Below, piece by piece: positions 53,025-62,528 of a DNA stretch of 64,000 nt. Position 1 is the stretch's first letter. Every line of letters begins with the position of its first letter. The DNA is from Xanthomarina sp035306705. Lineage in GTDB: Bacteria; Bacteroidota; Bacteroidia; Flavobacteriales; Flavobacteriaceae. Under the pieces are notes generated by a model, which searched no databases, was not told the DNA's origin, and saw nothing but the letters and a program-made list of their open reading frames with translations. The stretch is from the NCBI RefSeq assembly GCF_035306705.1, contig NZ_DATGNO010000080.1, forward strand, positions 1-64,000. The letters are read 5' to 3'. A program made the translations under genes and the position numbers.

Positions 53025-53678
53025 CTATAATTTAAATAATAAACCAAAAGCAGCATTACCTCCAAATGGGTTAGCAACGTCTCCAAAACCTAAGTTGAAA
53101 TTTGTTTCTGCTTTAGCTCCAGTAACATCTGCCTTCGTACTTGAAAAAGATAATAAGTTCTTTAAACCAAAGGTTAAAGCAATCTTTTCGGTTACAAAAT
53201 AGTTGATACCTAAGTCTAAACCAGCACCAAAAGTGTTGTTAGTTACATCTACAATCTTGTCTTTGTCACTTGTGTAACCAAGACCAAGTTCTGTATACGT
53301 TTTAAAACGTTTTCCTAAATCTAAAAAGTAATAACGTCCAAATACACCTGCACCAAAACCAGAACGGTCATTAGTATCAGTACCAGCAACTTCTCTCTTA
53401 TAAGAAGAATAAGCTACATCGATTCCTACAGCTAAATTCTCCATAATAAAGTATCCTGCTTTAGGGCTAATGTTAAAGTTGTTAGTTTTAGTTTCTGAAT
53501 TTTTGTCGTTTGTACTACCAAATCCAACAGTACCTTCTATAAAGATATCACCTTCATCAAAACCAAAAGAACCTTCCTCTTGATTGTTAGCATATCCTAA
53601 AGTGCTTACGCTTTCTTGTGCATTAACGTTAGCAAATCCAAAGACTACTACCGCAGCCATAATTAATGATTTTTTCAT
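53025..53678 (-). CDS. Outer-membrane beta-barrel protein (OmpA/OmpW-like porin family)
   Basis: A 217-residue protein: signal about 1-20 (VVVFGFANVNAQ), then alternating amphipathic strands (FIEGTVGFGSTND, FNISPKAGYFIMENLAVGIDVAY, GAGVFGRYYFLDLGKRFKTYTELGLGY, LDLGINYFVTEKIALTFGLKNLL), ending in GNAAFGLLFKL with a C-terminal hydrophobic residue. This fits the 8-stranded 'outer membrane beta-barrel' fold common in Bacteroidota. Function unknown. It has its own terminator; the gap to the next barrel gene is about 250 bp. Confidence 0.85.
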   Translation of the reverse strand: MKKSLIMAAVVVFGFANVNAQESVSTLGYANNQEEGSFGFDEGDIFIEGTVGFGSTNDKNSETKTNNFNISPKAGYFIMENLAVGIDVAYSSYKREVAGTDTNDRSGFGAGVFGRYYFLDLGKRFKTYTELGLGYTSDKDKIVDVTNNTFGAGLDLGINYFVTEKIALTFGLKNLLSFSSTKADVTGAKAETNFNLGFGDVANPFGGNAAFGLLFKL

Positions 53679-53870
53679 AATAAATTTGAGATTATAATTG
53701 TTTTTTAATTATTCGGCAAAATTAAACATTATATCTATTCTGACCTACAAAAAAGTGAGAATCTTCTTCTTAAAAATAAACACAAAACAACCGACCTATA
53801 ACTGCCTATATTTTAATGGCTTAAGCAGGTGTTAAAAAATTAAAATTTATTTTAATCATGAAAAAAACGC

Positions 53871-53901
53871 AAAAAAAAAGACTATCTTTTCAGACAGTCT
53901 C
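53871..53901 (-). terminator. Intrinsic terminator of the barrel gene at 53926
   Basis: Stem AGACTATC (53879-53886) / GACAGTCT (53893-53900), one mismatch, followed on the minus strand by T9 (complement of 53879-53871). Confidence 0.82.
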
Positions 53902-53925
53902 TTGTATTTATATGGATTATAGAAA

Positions 53926-54435
53926 TTAGAATGAAAACTCTACTCCTAAACCAATGGTTGACCAATCTCCTCCATCTAAGCTTACGCCTGTGTAAGAAAT
54001 ATTGGCACCAATCATATCAGTAAAGCTATATCCAACTCTTGGACGGTAGTAAAAACCACCATCATTACCGTCGTTAATTCCAATAGCATAACCTAAATCG
54101 GCTCCAACATAAAGCGCATCTGTAGCATTAAAACGTGCTGCAGCAGCAACAGGAATAAACTGTACATCATCATAATCTACTTCAACTGAATAACCGAAAA
54201 TATTGATAGATTCAGTTTTACCAAAAGCATTAGTAAAACCTGTGGCACCACCAACAGAAAATTTATCAGAAACCTCAATTAAATAAGCTGCATCTAAACC
54301 AATACTAAAAGATGAGACATCTCCTGCATCACCAACTGGTAAAGCAAAGTTTGCACCTACTTTGAATCCTCCTTGAGCACTCATTACTGAAAATCCGAAA
54401 ACTGCAATTGCTGCAGTAAATAATAATTTTTTCAT
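53926..54435 (-). CDS. Small outer-membrane beta-barrel protein
   Basis: A 169-residue protein with signal about 1-20 (AVFGFSVMSAQ) and about eight predicted strands (FKVGANFALPVG, FSIGLDAAYLIEVSDKFSVGGATGF, FIPVAAAARFNATDALYVGADLGYAIG, YRPRVGYSFTDMIGANISY), ending STIGLGVEFSF with the C-terminal Phe typical of BAM substrates. It resembles the neighbouring 53025 protein in signal peptide and general fold, suggesting an old duplication. Function unknown. Confidence 0.85.
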   Translation of the reverse strand: MKKLLFTAAIAVFGFSVMSAQGGFKVGANFALPVGDAGDVSSFSIGLDAAYLIEVSDKFSVGGATGFTNAFGKTESINIFGYSVEVDYDDVQFIPVAAAARFNATDALYVGADLGYAIGINDGNDGGFYYRPRVGYSFTDMIGANISYTGVSLDGGDWSTIGLGVEFSF

Positions 54436-54642
54436 AATTTATTAAGTTTTTAAATTGATAGAACAAACTAAGTACTTTTTTTTCAATTTACGAACAAAAT
54501 AACTCATAATTATCAACATTTATAAGAGGCTGTAATTCTAAACACCTACTAATCAGCATGATGTGTAATAAGTTATTAACAATTTATATCAATTCTAGCT
54601 TTAATTATCTCTAACCCGCTTATTTAACTAGTCTATTTAGTT

Positions 54643-54650
54643 TATTTTTG
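54643..54650 (+). promoter_or_regulatory. -7 box of xerD, probably a leaderless transcript
   Basis: TATTTTTG ends five bases before the xerD ATG (54656). Given the usual start distance, the transcript would begin at or near the ATG. No strong TTG at -33 is seen. Confidence 0.55.
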
Positions 54651-54655
54651 CACTA

Positions 54656-55552
54656 ATGAAATGGGAACACGCCTTAAAAGACTATAAACTTTACTTGAAA
54701 ATTGAAAGAGGACTTTCTGCCAATTCCATTGCCAGCTATGGTTTGGATGTAGAAAAGTTAATGAAATTTTTGGAGGCTAACAAAATGCCAGCTAATCCTA
54801 TATCTATTACCAAAGAAAGCATTCAGCCTTTTATTTACGAAACTGCCAAGCATGTAAATGCCAGAAGCCAATCTAGAATTATTTCTGGGCTTCGAAGTTT
54901 TTTTAACTATCTCATTTTTGAGGATTATAGAACGGATAATCCTTTAGAGTTAATAGAATCCCCAAAAACAGGTCGAAAACTTCCAGACACACTTTCATTA
55001 GAGGATATTAACCATTTAATTGAAGCTATAGATTTAAGCAAACCTGAAGGCGAACGCAATCGAGCTATGCTAGAAACCTTATACAGTTGTGGCCTGCGTG
55101 TTAGCGAGTTGACCAACTTAAAGATTTCTGATTTATTTTTTGAGGAAGGTTTTATAAAAGTTACTGGAAAAGGAGACAAACAACGCTTTGTACCCATTGT
55201 AGAATCCGCTCAGAAATACATTAATTTATATAAAAAGGAGATCCGAGTTCATTTAGACATTCAAAAAGGACATGAAGACACCTTGTTTTTAAACCGAAGA
55301 GGAAAACAGCTTACCCGAGCTATGATTTTCACCATTATCAAACAACTTGCCGTAAAGATAGATTTAAAGAAAAGCATTTCCCCACATACCTTTAGACACT
55401 CGTTTGCCACGCACCTATTAGAAAACGGAGCCGACTTAAGAACCATTCAACTCATGTTGGGTCATGAAAGTATTACCACAACCGAAATCTATATGCATGT
55501 GGATAAAAGTCATTTAAAAAATGTGCTTCATAGCTTTCATCCAAGAAAATAA
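54656..55552 (+). CDS. xerD: Site-specific tyrosine recombinase XerD
   Basis: A 298-residue recombinase with N-terminal SAM-like core-binding domain (about 1-90) and the catalytic domain holding all active residues: Arg in SCGLRVSELTNL (about 148), Lys in KVTGKGDKQRFVP, HTFRHSFATHLL (His/Arg), the second His in MLGHESITTTEIY and nucleophile Tyr in TEIYMHVDKSHL. Length and composition fit the chromosomal XerD/XerC resolvase; the dif site is not seen in this window. No mobile-element context. Confidence 0.94.
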   Translation: MKWEHALKDYKLYLKIERGLSANSIASYGLDVEKLMKFLEANKMPANPISITKESIQPFIYETAKHVNARSQSRIISGLRSFFNYLIFEDYRTDNPLELIESPKTGRKLPDTLSLEDINHLIEAIDLSKPEGERNRAMLETLYSCGLRVSELTNLKISDLFFEEGFIKVTGKGDKQRFVPIVESAQKYINLYKKEIRVHLDIQKGHEDTLFLNRRGKQLTRAMIFTIIKQLAVKIDLKKSISPHTFRHSFATHLLENGADLRTIQLMLGHESITTTEIYMHVDKSHLKNVLHSFHPRK

Positions 55553-55679
55553 ACAAAACTTTCTTGTGTATTACTATTTAGATAGCTGATTATTAACTAT
55601 TTTAGTAGTGAAAACTATAGCATTTTTTAGATTCTCCCCATATTAACTTCAAAACTATCTTAAAAATTGTTTAGAAAAT

Positions 55680-56855
55680 ATGGATTTTAAAAACTCAAAA
55701 ATATCAAACGATTTAAATTCCCTCAACGGTTACAACGAAAAACGCATGTGGCAGTTAGCCGTTGAAATGACCAATGTTGGCGTATGGGAGTTTAACGCTA
55801 TAAGCAACAAGGTGTATTTCTCTGAGGCCTCCAAACGCATTATTGGTTTTGAAAACGACCCAACATTTGGCGACAACATAAACGCTTGGAACGATCGTGT
55901 ACATCCAGAAGATAGAGACAAGTATTTTCAAGATTTCCAAGATCATATCCATGGTGTAAAAAACCTGTATGTTAATGAACACCGTATAAAATGCAAAGAC
56001 GGCAGTTATAAGTGGATTTTGGATAAAGGAAAAATTACTGAAAGAGATGCCAATGGCAATCCCATTCGGTTTATTGGAACCCATGTTGATATTAGCAAGC
56101 ATGTTGAAAGTGAAATCAAATTAACCGACACGCTTAATATTATAACCAAACAAAACAATCAGCTTAAAAACTTCGCACATATTGTTACACATAATTTAAA
56201 ACAACATGCTGCCAATTTTGAAAGTCTCCTTATTTTTTATGAAGAAGCCACATCCAACCATGAGAAAGAGGAAATAATAACTTATTTAAATACCTTATCT
56301 GCGTCCTTAACAAAAACTATAGGAAATTTAACTGAGATTGTGTCTGTTCAAAACAATCGAACAGCCCGAATAGAAAAACTATATCTGGCAAAAGAAGTCA
56401 ACCATATCCTAAATGTACTAAACATGGTTATTTCAGAAAACAATGCTAAAATCACCAATCACATCAACCCTAATTTATATGTTTATTACAACCCATCTTA
56501 CATTGAAAGCATCATTCAAAACCTATTGACCAATGCTATTAAATATAAGCATCCAGATAGGGATCCAGAAATTAAGATTGAAAGTGTTATTGATGATAAA
56601 AACATACAAATTAAAATATCCGACAATGGCCTAGGAATCGATTTAGTGAAGTTTGGCGATTCAATATTTGGACTTTATAAAACCTTTCATAAAAACAAAG
56701 ATGCGGAAGGAGTTGGTTTATATCTGATAAAAAATCAAATAGAAACTTATGGTGGGAAAATTGAGGTTGAAAGTGAAGTTAATGTGGGCACTTGTTTTAC
56801 CATTAGCATTCCAAACGAAAAAAGAATAACGCCTAGTGAAGCTATTCCAAGTTAA
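55680..56855 (+). CDS. Orphan PAS-domain sensor histidine kinase
   Basis: A 391-residue soluble kinase with no membrane helix. It has an N-terminal PAS_3-type domain (about 25-145, MTNVGVWEFNAISNKVYF ... RFIGTHVDISKHVES) and a short dimerisation segment with the likely phospho-His in AHIVTHNLKQHAANFE (about 170), a flavobacterial HNL variant of the H-box. The HATPase domain has LLTNAIKYKH, ISDNGLGIDL and GVGLYLIKNQIETYGGKI. No response regulator is adjacent. The signal sensed is unknown. Confidence 0.9.
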   Translation: MDFKNSKISNDLNSLNGYNEKRMWQLAVEMTNVGVWEFNAISNKVYFSEASKRIIGFENDPTFGDNINAWNDRVHPEDRDKYFQDFQDHIHGVKNLYVNEHRIKCKDGSYKWILDKGKITERDANGNPIRFIGTHVDISKHVESEIKLTDTLNIITKQNNQLKNFAHIVTHNLKQHAANFESLLIFYEEATSNHEKEEIITYLNTLSASLTKTIGNLTEIVSVQNNRTARIEKLYLAKEVNHILNVLNMVISENNAKITNHINPNLYVYYNPSYIESIIQNLLTNAIKYKHPDRDPEIKIESVIDDKNIQIKISDNGLGIDLVKFGDSIFGLYKTFHKNKDAEGVGLYLIKNQIETYGGKIEVESEVNVGTCFTISIPNEKRITPSEAIPS

Positions 56856-57063
56856 GCCCTAAGCCACACGTGTACTTGAATTTTAAAATTTAGTTCTGTT
56901 TCTACTGGATTCTGAATTTTTATCGAAATTCTTCTATCTAAAGCATCTAAGAAGTGAGAATTACAAAAATTATTAGAGATTTTCCGACCTAAAAAATTTA
57001 ATTTGTTGTTAAAAGGTTTTCTATATCAGAGTAAACGTTATTTTTGTAAATAAACAAATAAGA

Positions 57064-58986
57064 ATGCAGTTTAAACATCCTGAACTTCTTTACGCTTTAT
57101 TTGCGCTGCTTATCCCAATTCTTATTCACCTATTTCAACTTAGAAAGTTTAAAAAGCAGGCGTTTACCAATGTGGCGTTTCTTAAAAAAGTAACGGCCCA
57201 AAGCAGAAAAAGTTCTCAAATAAAAAAATGGCTCATTTTATTTACAAGAATGTTGGTGTTTGCAGCTCTAATTTTTGCATTTGCCCAACCTTTCACTTCA
57301 AAAATAAATGCGCTAAACACCCAAAAAGAAACAGTAGTGTATATAGATAACTCCTTTAGCATGCAAGCCAAAGGCGAAGAAGGTGAATTACTTAAAAGAG
57401 CCGTCCAAGATCTCATTGAAAACCTAGAGGTAACAGAAAATTTCTCGGTTTTCACAAATAACTACACTTTTAAAAACACAACAATTACTGCTATTAAAAA
57501 TGAATTGCTACAACTGGACTACGCTTCCAACCAACTTAACTACGACGCTGTTTTATTAAAAGGCAAAAACCTCTTTTCCACCAATTCAGGAAACCAACAA
57601 CAGTTAATCCTGGTGTCGGATTTTCAAACCAAGGAAACGGCATTCACACCCACATTAGATTCTTTAATAAGTCTCCATGCCGTTCAATTAAAACCTGTAA
57701 ACTCCAACAACCTGTCTATTGACAGCTTATACATTTCTAACAAAACACCATTAAACATCGAGCTTACAGCACATGTTTCCAACCAAGGAAAACCGCTAAA
57801 AAACATTCCAATCTCTTTGTTCAATAATGAAAATCTAATAGCAAAAACAGCCATAGATATTGAACAAAATGCTACAGCTGTTTTTACTGTAAACAATGAA
57901 GAAAGCGTAAACGGAAGCATTGTTATTGACGATATCAACCTAGCTTTCGACAATACCTTGTTTTTTAGTATCAATAAAGCAACTAAAGCAAACGTACTTG
58001 CCATAAACGAAAGCGACGATACGTTTTTAAAACGAATTTATTCGGAAAATGAATTTCAATATACTTCAGTCTCTTTAAATGAGCTCAATTATAGCGACAT
58101 TGAAAACCAAAACCTCATTGTTTTAAACGAATTGGAAAGCATCCCAAATTCTTTAACAACCGCTCTAAAGGCTTTTACCGATAAAGGTGGTTTTCTAATG
58201 ATCATTCCATCAGAAAAAAGTGATTTACAAACCTATAACGACTTGTTGCTGCCATACAACATGCGTTTTACTGCATTAAATTCTTCAGAAAAGAGAATTA
58301 CAACCATCCATTATTCACATCCACTTTATAAGGATGTTTTTAATAAAGAGGTTTCTAACTTCCAATATCCTAAAGTTCAAAGTTTTTACACACTAAACAG
58401 TTCCAATGGAAGTACGCCATTACAATTTGAAGATGGCAAAGCATTTTTAACAAAAAGTGACCAAGTTTATGCGTTTTCAGCTTCCTTAAAAACTGAAAAT
58501 TCAAACTTTAAAAATTCGCCTTTAATAGTTCCTACGCTTTACAACGTTGGAAAACAGAGTTTAAAAACCTCGGAATTGTACTATGTTATCGGGGAAGAAA
58601 ATAAATTTGACATTCCAATAAGTTTACAACAGGACGATATTTTAATGATGACTTTAAATGATGAAAGTTTGATTCCGCAACAGCAATATTTCAATAATAA
58701 AGTCCAAATTACAACGAATGATGTTCCGGCTACAGCAGGAACTTATACGGTAAGCAATAAACTGGATTTTATAGAAAATATCAGTTATAATTATAAAAGA
58801 GACGAAAGTATGTTGCAATATCAAGATCTTTCGGGTATAAAACACATCAACTTATCCCATTCCCTACCCGATTTATTAGGGAATTTAAAAAGTGACTCAA
58901 AAATTAACGAGCTATGGAAATGGTTTGTTATTTTTGCACTAGGCTTTCTAGCCATTGAACTGCTCATCTTAAAATACTTTAAATGA
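57064..58986 (+). CDS. BatA-domain membrane protein with von Willebrand factor A-like region
   Basis: A 640-residue protein: N-terminal BatA/aerotolerance motif (MQFKHPELLYALFALLIPIL, helix about 7-25), a second helix (about 59-77), and a VWA-like domain beginning VVYIDNSFSMQAKG with an intact MIDAS DxSxS (about 94-99). Further beta domains lead to a final C-terminal helix (about 616-636). Full-length homologues are frequent in Bacteroidota. It is not in a moxR/batABCDE locus here. Its stop overlaps the ATG of the dihydroorotase-like gene (ATGA), so they are coupled. Function unknown. A TATTTTTG -7 box lies at 57039-57046, 17 bp before the ATG. Confidence 0.88.
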   Translation: MQFKHPELLYALFALLIPILIHLFQLRKFKKQAFTNVAFLKKVTAQSRKSSQIKKWLILFTRMLVFAALIFAFAQPFTSKINALNTQKETVVYIDNSFSMQAKGEEGELLKRAVQDLIENLEVTENFSVFTNNYTFKNTTITAIKNELLQLDYASNQLNYDAVLLKGKNLFSTNSGNQQQLILVSDFQTKETAFTPTLDSLISLHAVQLKPVNSNNLSIDSLYISNKTPLNIELTAHVSNQGKPLKNIPISLFNNENLIAKTAIDIEQNATAVFTVNNEESVNGSIVIDDINLAFDNTLFFSINKATKANVLAINESDDTFLKRIYSENEFQYTSVSLNELNYSDIENQNLIVLNELESIPNSLTTALKAFTDKGGFLMIIPSEKSDLQTYNDLLLPYNMRFTALNSSEKRITTIHYSHPLYKDVFNKEVSNFQYPKVQSFYTLNSSNGSTPLQFEDGKAFLTKSDQVYAFSASLKTENSNFKNSPLIVPTLYNVGKQSLKTSELYYVIGEENKFDIPISLQQDDILMMTLNDESLIPQQQYFNNKVQITTNDVPATAGTYTVSNKLDFIENISYNYKRDESMLQYQDLSGIKHINLSHSLPDLLGNLKSDSKINELWKWFVIFALGFLAIELLILKYFK

Positions 58987-60236
58987 ACGCACTTTTAAAA
59001 TCTGCCACAATTATCGACCCTAAAAGCGATTTCCATAATCAAACGGTTGATATTTTAATTGAAAATGGTGTGATTACCGAAATTTCAAAAACACTAAAAA
59101 ACCCTAAAAGCATTCAGGAAATAGATTTAAAAAATCTGCATGTATCCCAAGGCTGGTTTGATAGTAGCGTGAGTTTTGGAGAACCTGGTTACGAAGAACG
59201 TGAAACCATAGAAAATGGTTTAAAAACAGCGGCGCTTTCAGGTTTTACGTCTGTGGCATTAAACCCCAACACAAATCCAGTAATCGATTGCAATTCTGAT
59301 GTGTCTTTTGTAAAAGCAAAAGCAGAAAAACATGCTGTTAACCTCTACCCTATTGGTGCTTTAACCAAAGAAAGCAAAGGAGTGGATTTGGCTGAATTAT
59401 TCGATATGAAAAATGCGGGTGCCATAGCTTTTGGTGACTATGAAAAACCTATAGAAAATCCGAATTTACTTAAAATAGCCTTGCAATATGCCAGTAATTT
59501 TGATGGCTTGGTACTTTCTTTTCCACAAGAAAATAAAATTTCAGGAAAAGGTGTTATGAACGAACAGTTTACCAGTACTTCTATAGGATTGAAAGGCAAT
59601 CCAAATATGGCCGAAGAATTGCAAATTTCCAGAGATTTGTTCTTATTGGAATACACGGAGGGAAAACTTCATATTCCAACCATTTCTACAGCAAAATCGG
59701 TGGAACTGATTCGCGAGGCAAAAAGGAAAAAATTGAATGTAAGTTGTAGTGTGGCCATTCATAATCTAATTATAACAGACGAGAGTTTAACCACTTTTAA
59801 TACCAACTTTAAAGTACTTCCGCCTTTGCGTACCAAAGAAGATATAAGTGCTTTAATAGATGGTTTAAAAGATGGCACGATAGATATGGTAACTAGCAAT
59901 CATAACCCGATTGACATAGAGCATAAAAAAATTGAGTTCGATTTTGCCAAATACGGAACTCTTGGTTTAGAATCTGCTTTTGGTATTTTAAACTCCCATT
60001 TTAGTACAAAAAAAACCATCGATTATTTAACCAAAGGAAAAAACAGATTTGGAGTAACTTCTCAAGCTATTGCTATAGGAAACAAAGCCGATTTAAGTTT
60101 GTTTAATCCTAATGGGACACAAAAATTCACGAAAGATGCTATTAAATCGACTTCAAAAAACGCCATCTTCCTTGGTTACGAAACCAAAGGCAAGGTATAT
60201 GGTATTGTTGCTAATAATAAACTTATTTTAAATTAA
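58983..60236 (+). CDS. Dihydroorotase-like protein lacking the metal-binding HxH (PyrX-like)
   Basis: A 417-residue amidohydrolase-fold protein. Landmarks of type I dihydroorotase are present (GEPGYEERETIENGLKTAALSGFTSVALNPNTNPVID; TSNHNPIDIEHK; LGLESAFGIL). However, the usual D-x-H-x-H-x-R at the start of the barrel reads FDSSVSFGEPG, so both metal-binding histidines are missing. Such catalytically dead DHOases (PyrC'/PyrX) are known as partners of aspartate carbamoyltransferase. Whether this protein supports the pathway structurally or has another role is inferred. It overlaps the BatA-domain gene by 4 bp. Confidence 0.88.
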   Translation: MNALLKSATIIDPKSDFHNQTVDILIENGVITEISKTLKNPKSIQEIDLKNLHVSQGWFDSSVSFGEPGYEERETIENGLKTAALSGFTSVALNPNTNPVIDCNSDVSFVKAKAEKHAVNLYPIGALTKESKGVDLAELFDMKNAGAIAFGDYEKPIENPNLLKIALQYASNFDGLVLSFPQENKISGKGVMNEQFTSTSIGLKGNPNMAEELQISRDLFLLEYTEGKLHIPTISTAKSVELIREAKRKKLNVSCSVAIHNLIITDESLTTFNTNFKVLPPLRTKEDISALIDGLKDGTIDMVTSNHNPIDIEHKKIEFDFAKYGTLGLESAFGILNSHFSTKKTIDYLTKGKNRFGVTSQAIAIGNKADLSLFNPNGTQKFTKDAIKSTSKNAIFLGYETKGKVYGIVANNKLILN

Positions 60237-60240
60237 ATTC

Positions 60241-60567
60241 ATGATAGATCAAACCGTTCAAGAAGGAAAGACCATGGCAATTATTAGTTATTTGACCTTT
60301 ATTGGGTTAATAGTAGCTATTATAATGAATCTTGAGAAAAAGAATCCCTTTACCTTTTTTCATGTCCGACAGATGTTGGGATTAATCATTATGCTTCTTT
60401 TTTCAAATTTAGTTGAAGAATATGTCAACAGTTTGTTAGGGACTAGCTTTTGGATTATAACCTTTGTTTGTTGGCTTTTTGGAATATTTTATGCTTCAAA
60501 AGGACAAGCAAAACCAATTCCCGTTCTTGGAGAAAAATTCCAGGAATGGTTCAAAAATATTAATTAA
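60241..60567 (+). CDS. DUF4870-like small membrane protein
   Basis: A 108-residue protein with three predicted membrane helices (about 13-29, 45-58, 70-86) and an early EGKTMAIISYLTFIGLIVAIIMN plus the FFHVRQMLGL motif of Tic20/DUF4870-type proteins. Function unknown. It lies 4 bp after the dihydroorotase-like gene and 14 bp before the esterase gene, in one likely operon. Confidence 0.82.
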   Translation: MIDQTVQEGKTMAIISYLTFIGLIVAIIMNLEKKNPFTFFHVRQMLGLIIMLLFSNLVEEYVNSLLGTSFWIITFVCWLFGIFYASKGQAKPIPVLGEKFQEWFKNIN

Positions 60568-60581
60568 AAAAACACAGTAAA

Positions 60582-61223
60582 TTGAGCTTAACATATATTA
60601 CTAGACCATCTACCTTAAAAGAAAATGCGCCATTATTAATAATGTGCCATGGCTATGGAAGTGATGAGAACGACTTATTTTCTTTTGCTTCAGAATTACC
60701 TGAGGAATTATTTATTATTTCACTTAAAGCACCATATCCATTACAACCCTATGGAAATGCGTGGTTTGCCATTAATTTTGATGCAGATCAAAACAAATGG
60801 AGCGACGACGAGCAAGCCAAAACTTCAAGGGATTTAATAGCCAAATTTATAGACGAAGCTTGTAGTAAATACCCAGTAAATAAGGATAATGTTACTATTT
60901 TAGGATTTAGTCAAGGTACTATTTTAAGTTATGCTGTGGCTTTAACTTATCCTGAAAAAGTAAACCAAGTTATTGCTTTAAGTGGCTATATTAATACGAA
61001 GATTATTCCTGAAAACCTTACCGGAAAAGACTATTCACATTTAAGTTTTTATTGCTCGCACGGCAGTGTCGATCAGGTATTACCTGTTGAATGGGCTAGA
61101 GAAGCACCAAAATTCTTAAATGCTTTAAACATTGAGAACCAGTATTCCGAATTTCCTGTGGGTCACGGTGTTGCTCCACAGAATTTTTACGAGCTCAAAA
61201 AATGGTTAATCGATAGAATTTAG
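60582..61223 (+). CDS. Alpha/beta hydrolase, phospholipase/carboxylesterase family (YpfH-like)
   Basis: A 213-residue serine hydrolase with nucleophile elbow GFSQGTI (about 108-114), catalytic Asp in GSVDQVLP and His in VGHGVAP. The oxyanion motif MCHGYGSDEND lies near residue 20. The start is TTG at 60582; no ATG fits before the conserved N-terminus. Small esterases of this family deacylate lipids or short acyl esters; the natural substrate is unknown. It is the last gene of the BatA-led operon. Its stop is 4 bp from the stop of the convergent gene. Confidence 0.9.
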   Translation: MSLTYITRPSTLKENAPLLIMCHGYGSDENDLFSFASELPEELFIISLKAPYPLQPYGNAWFAINFDADQNKWSDDEQAKTSRDLIAKFIDEACSKYPVNKDNVTILGFSQGTILSYAVALTYPEKVNQVIALSGYINTKIIPENLTGKDYSHLSFYCSHGSVDQVLPVEWAREAPKFLNALNIENQYSEFPVGHGVAPQNFYELKKWLIDRI

Positions 61224-61227
61224 AGTT

Positions 61228-61731
61228 TTATTGCGTTGGATATAAAAACGAATCGATAAGTTTAAATTTTAACTGCTCGTCTTCGGTTATTTCATAATGA
61301 ATCAATAATTCTCCCCAATATTTCCCATCAGAAAAGTTGGCAATGATCCATTTATGATTTAAAATTCTAATGGAATTAATAAGCATTTTTGCGCCGGTCA
61401 TGGATGCATAAGGAATTAGCACGTGTTCTTCACCTGGAAGTGCGTTCAACTCGTATATTTCATCTTTGATAAAAGGAATCAATTCAGAGACATTAAAACC
61501 TCGTGCTTCAAAATAAGACAGGGCAGCTTCTGTTTGGTCGAGTTTAAATTCAGATAAAGTTAAAATTCGATCTCGTAAAACAGAAATTGTGTCTTCATAA
61601 GCTTGCTTTTTCTCAAGGCTTCTTTCGTATTTCACATCATACGCTTCTAGAATATTTTTAGAATTCACATATTGAAAAACAACGAGTAAAAGCGCAAAAA
61701 CAAATAGGTACATTAAAATTTTATTCTTCAT
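61228..61731 (-). CDS. Hypothetical membrane-anchored protein
   Basis: A 167-residue protein with an N-terminal membrane helix (about 7-23, YLFVFALLLVVFQYVN), a coiled-coil-like stretch (about 30-65, LEKKQAYEDTISVLRDRILTLSEFKLDQ) and a beta-rich C-terminal domain ending YGTQ-like SFLYPTQ. Family not recognised. Its ATG shares one base with the TAA of the upstream MBL-fold gene (TAATG), so it is translationally coupled to it. Confidence 0.75.
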   Translation of the reverse strand: MKNKILMYLFVFALLLVVFQYVNSKNILEAYDVKYERSLEKKQAYEDTISVLRDRILTLSEFKLDQTEAALSYFEARGFNVSELIPFIKDEIYELNALPGEEHVLIPYASMTGAKMLINSIRILNHKWIIANFSDGKYWGELLIHYEITEDEQLKFKLIDSFLYPTQ

Positions 61732-62492
61732 TAGATAGTAATTTGTAGGTTATCATAAGCCAGAAAAATATTTTCTGGTAAGTTTTGTTGCACGTCGTCA
61801 TGAAACCCCATTAAATGGCTAATATGGGTTAAATAAGCTCTTTTAGGGTTTACTTTTTCAATAAAATCTAAAGCTTCTTCCAAATTAAAATGCGTAGCGT
61901 GAGGCTGTTGCCTTAACGCATTGATCACTAACACGTCCAGGTTTTTTAGTTTTTCTATTTCTTTATCCTCAACCGTTTTCATGTCTGTTAAATAGGCAAA
62001 TTTATCAAATCTGTAGCCAAAAACCTGAAGATTATAATGCATCCCATCAATTGGAACCACATTTAGATTGGCTAAAGGGAATGCTTCATTCTTAACTTCG
62101 TTTATAAGAACACCAGGTGCTCCAGGATATTTGTCTTCGACAGCAAAAATATAATCAAATCTACGCGTCAATTCTCCTATAACCCGTTTATGAGCATACA
62201 CAGGAATAGGACCTTGATTAAAAAAATAGGGTCTAATATCATCTAAACCGGCTGTATGATCTGCATGTTCGTGAGTAAATAAAATGCCATCTATTTTGTT
62301 GCATCCTACCGTTAACATTTGTTGTCTAAAATCGGGGCCACAATCTATCACGTAAACAAAAGAATCCCATTCAATAAGAACTGAAACTCTTAAGCGTTTA
62401 TCCTTAAAATTTGTACTTAAACAAACAGGATGAGTACTTCCTATAACCGGAATTCCTTGCGATGTTCCCGTGCCTAAAAATGTCACTTTCAA
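61731..62492 (-). CDS. MBL-fold phosphodiesterase (PhnP-like)
   Basis: A 253-residue metallo-beta-lactamase-fold hydrolase: GTGTSQGIPVIG near the N-terminus, the metal motif LFTHEHADHTAGLDDIRP (about 72-89), an additional Asp and His in YLTDMKT and YLTHISHLMG, and the conserved VINALRQQPHATHF. It resembles PhnP / cyclic phosphate diesterases; RNase Z is excluded by length and motif layout. Cytoplasmic. It is followed by a coupled membrane protein of unknown function. Confidence 0.9.
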   Translation of the reverse strand: MKVTFLGTGTSQGIPVIGSTHPVCLSTNFKDKRLRVSVLIEWDSFVYVIDCGPDFRQQMLTVGCNKIDGILFTHEHADHTAGLDDIRPYFFNQGPIPVYAHKRVIGELTRRFDYIFAVEDKYPGAPGVLINEVKNEAFPLANLNVVPIDGMHYNLQVFGYRFDKFAYLTDMKTVEDKEIEKLKNLDVLVINALRQQPHATHFNLEEALDFIEKVNPKRAYLTHISHLMGFHDDVQQNLPENIFLAYDNLQITI

Positions 62493-62528
62493 ACCTTTTA
62501 ATTTTAAAACAAAAATAAGGTTATTTTT

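Noticed and set aside
54656..55552. xerD as a mobile-element integrase
   Set aside because: No flanking repeats, att-like sites or cargo genes; the length and motifs fit the chromosomal dimer-resolution enzyme.
55755..56102. Minus-strand frame of 115 codons within the PAS kinase
   Set aside because: Antisense to the PAS domain; no supporting feature.
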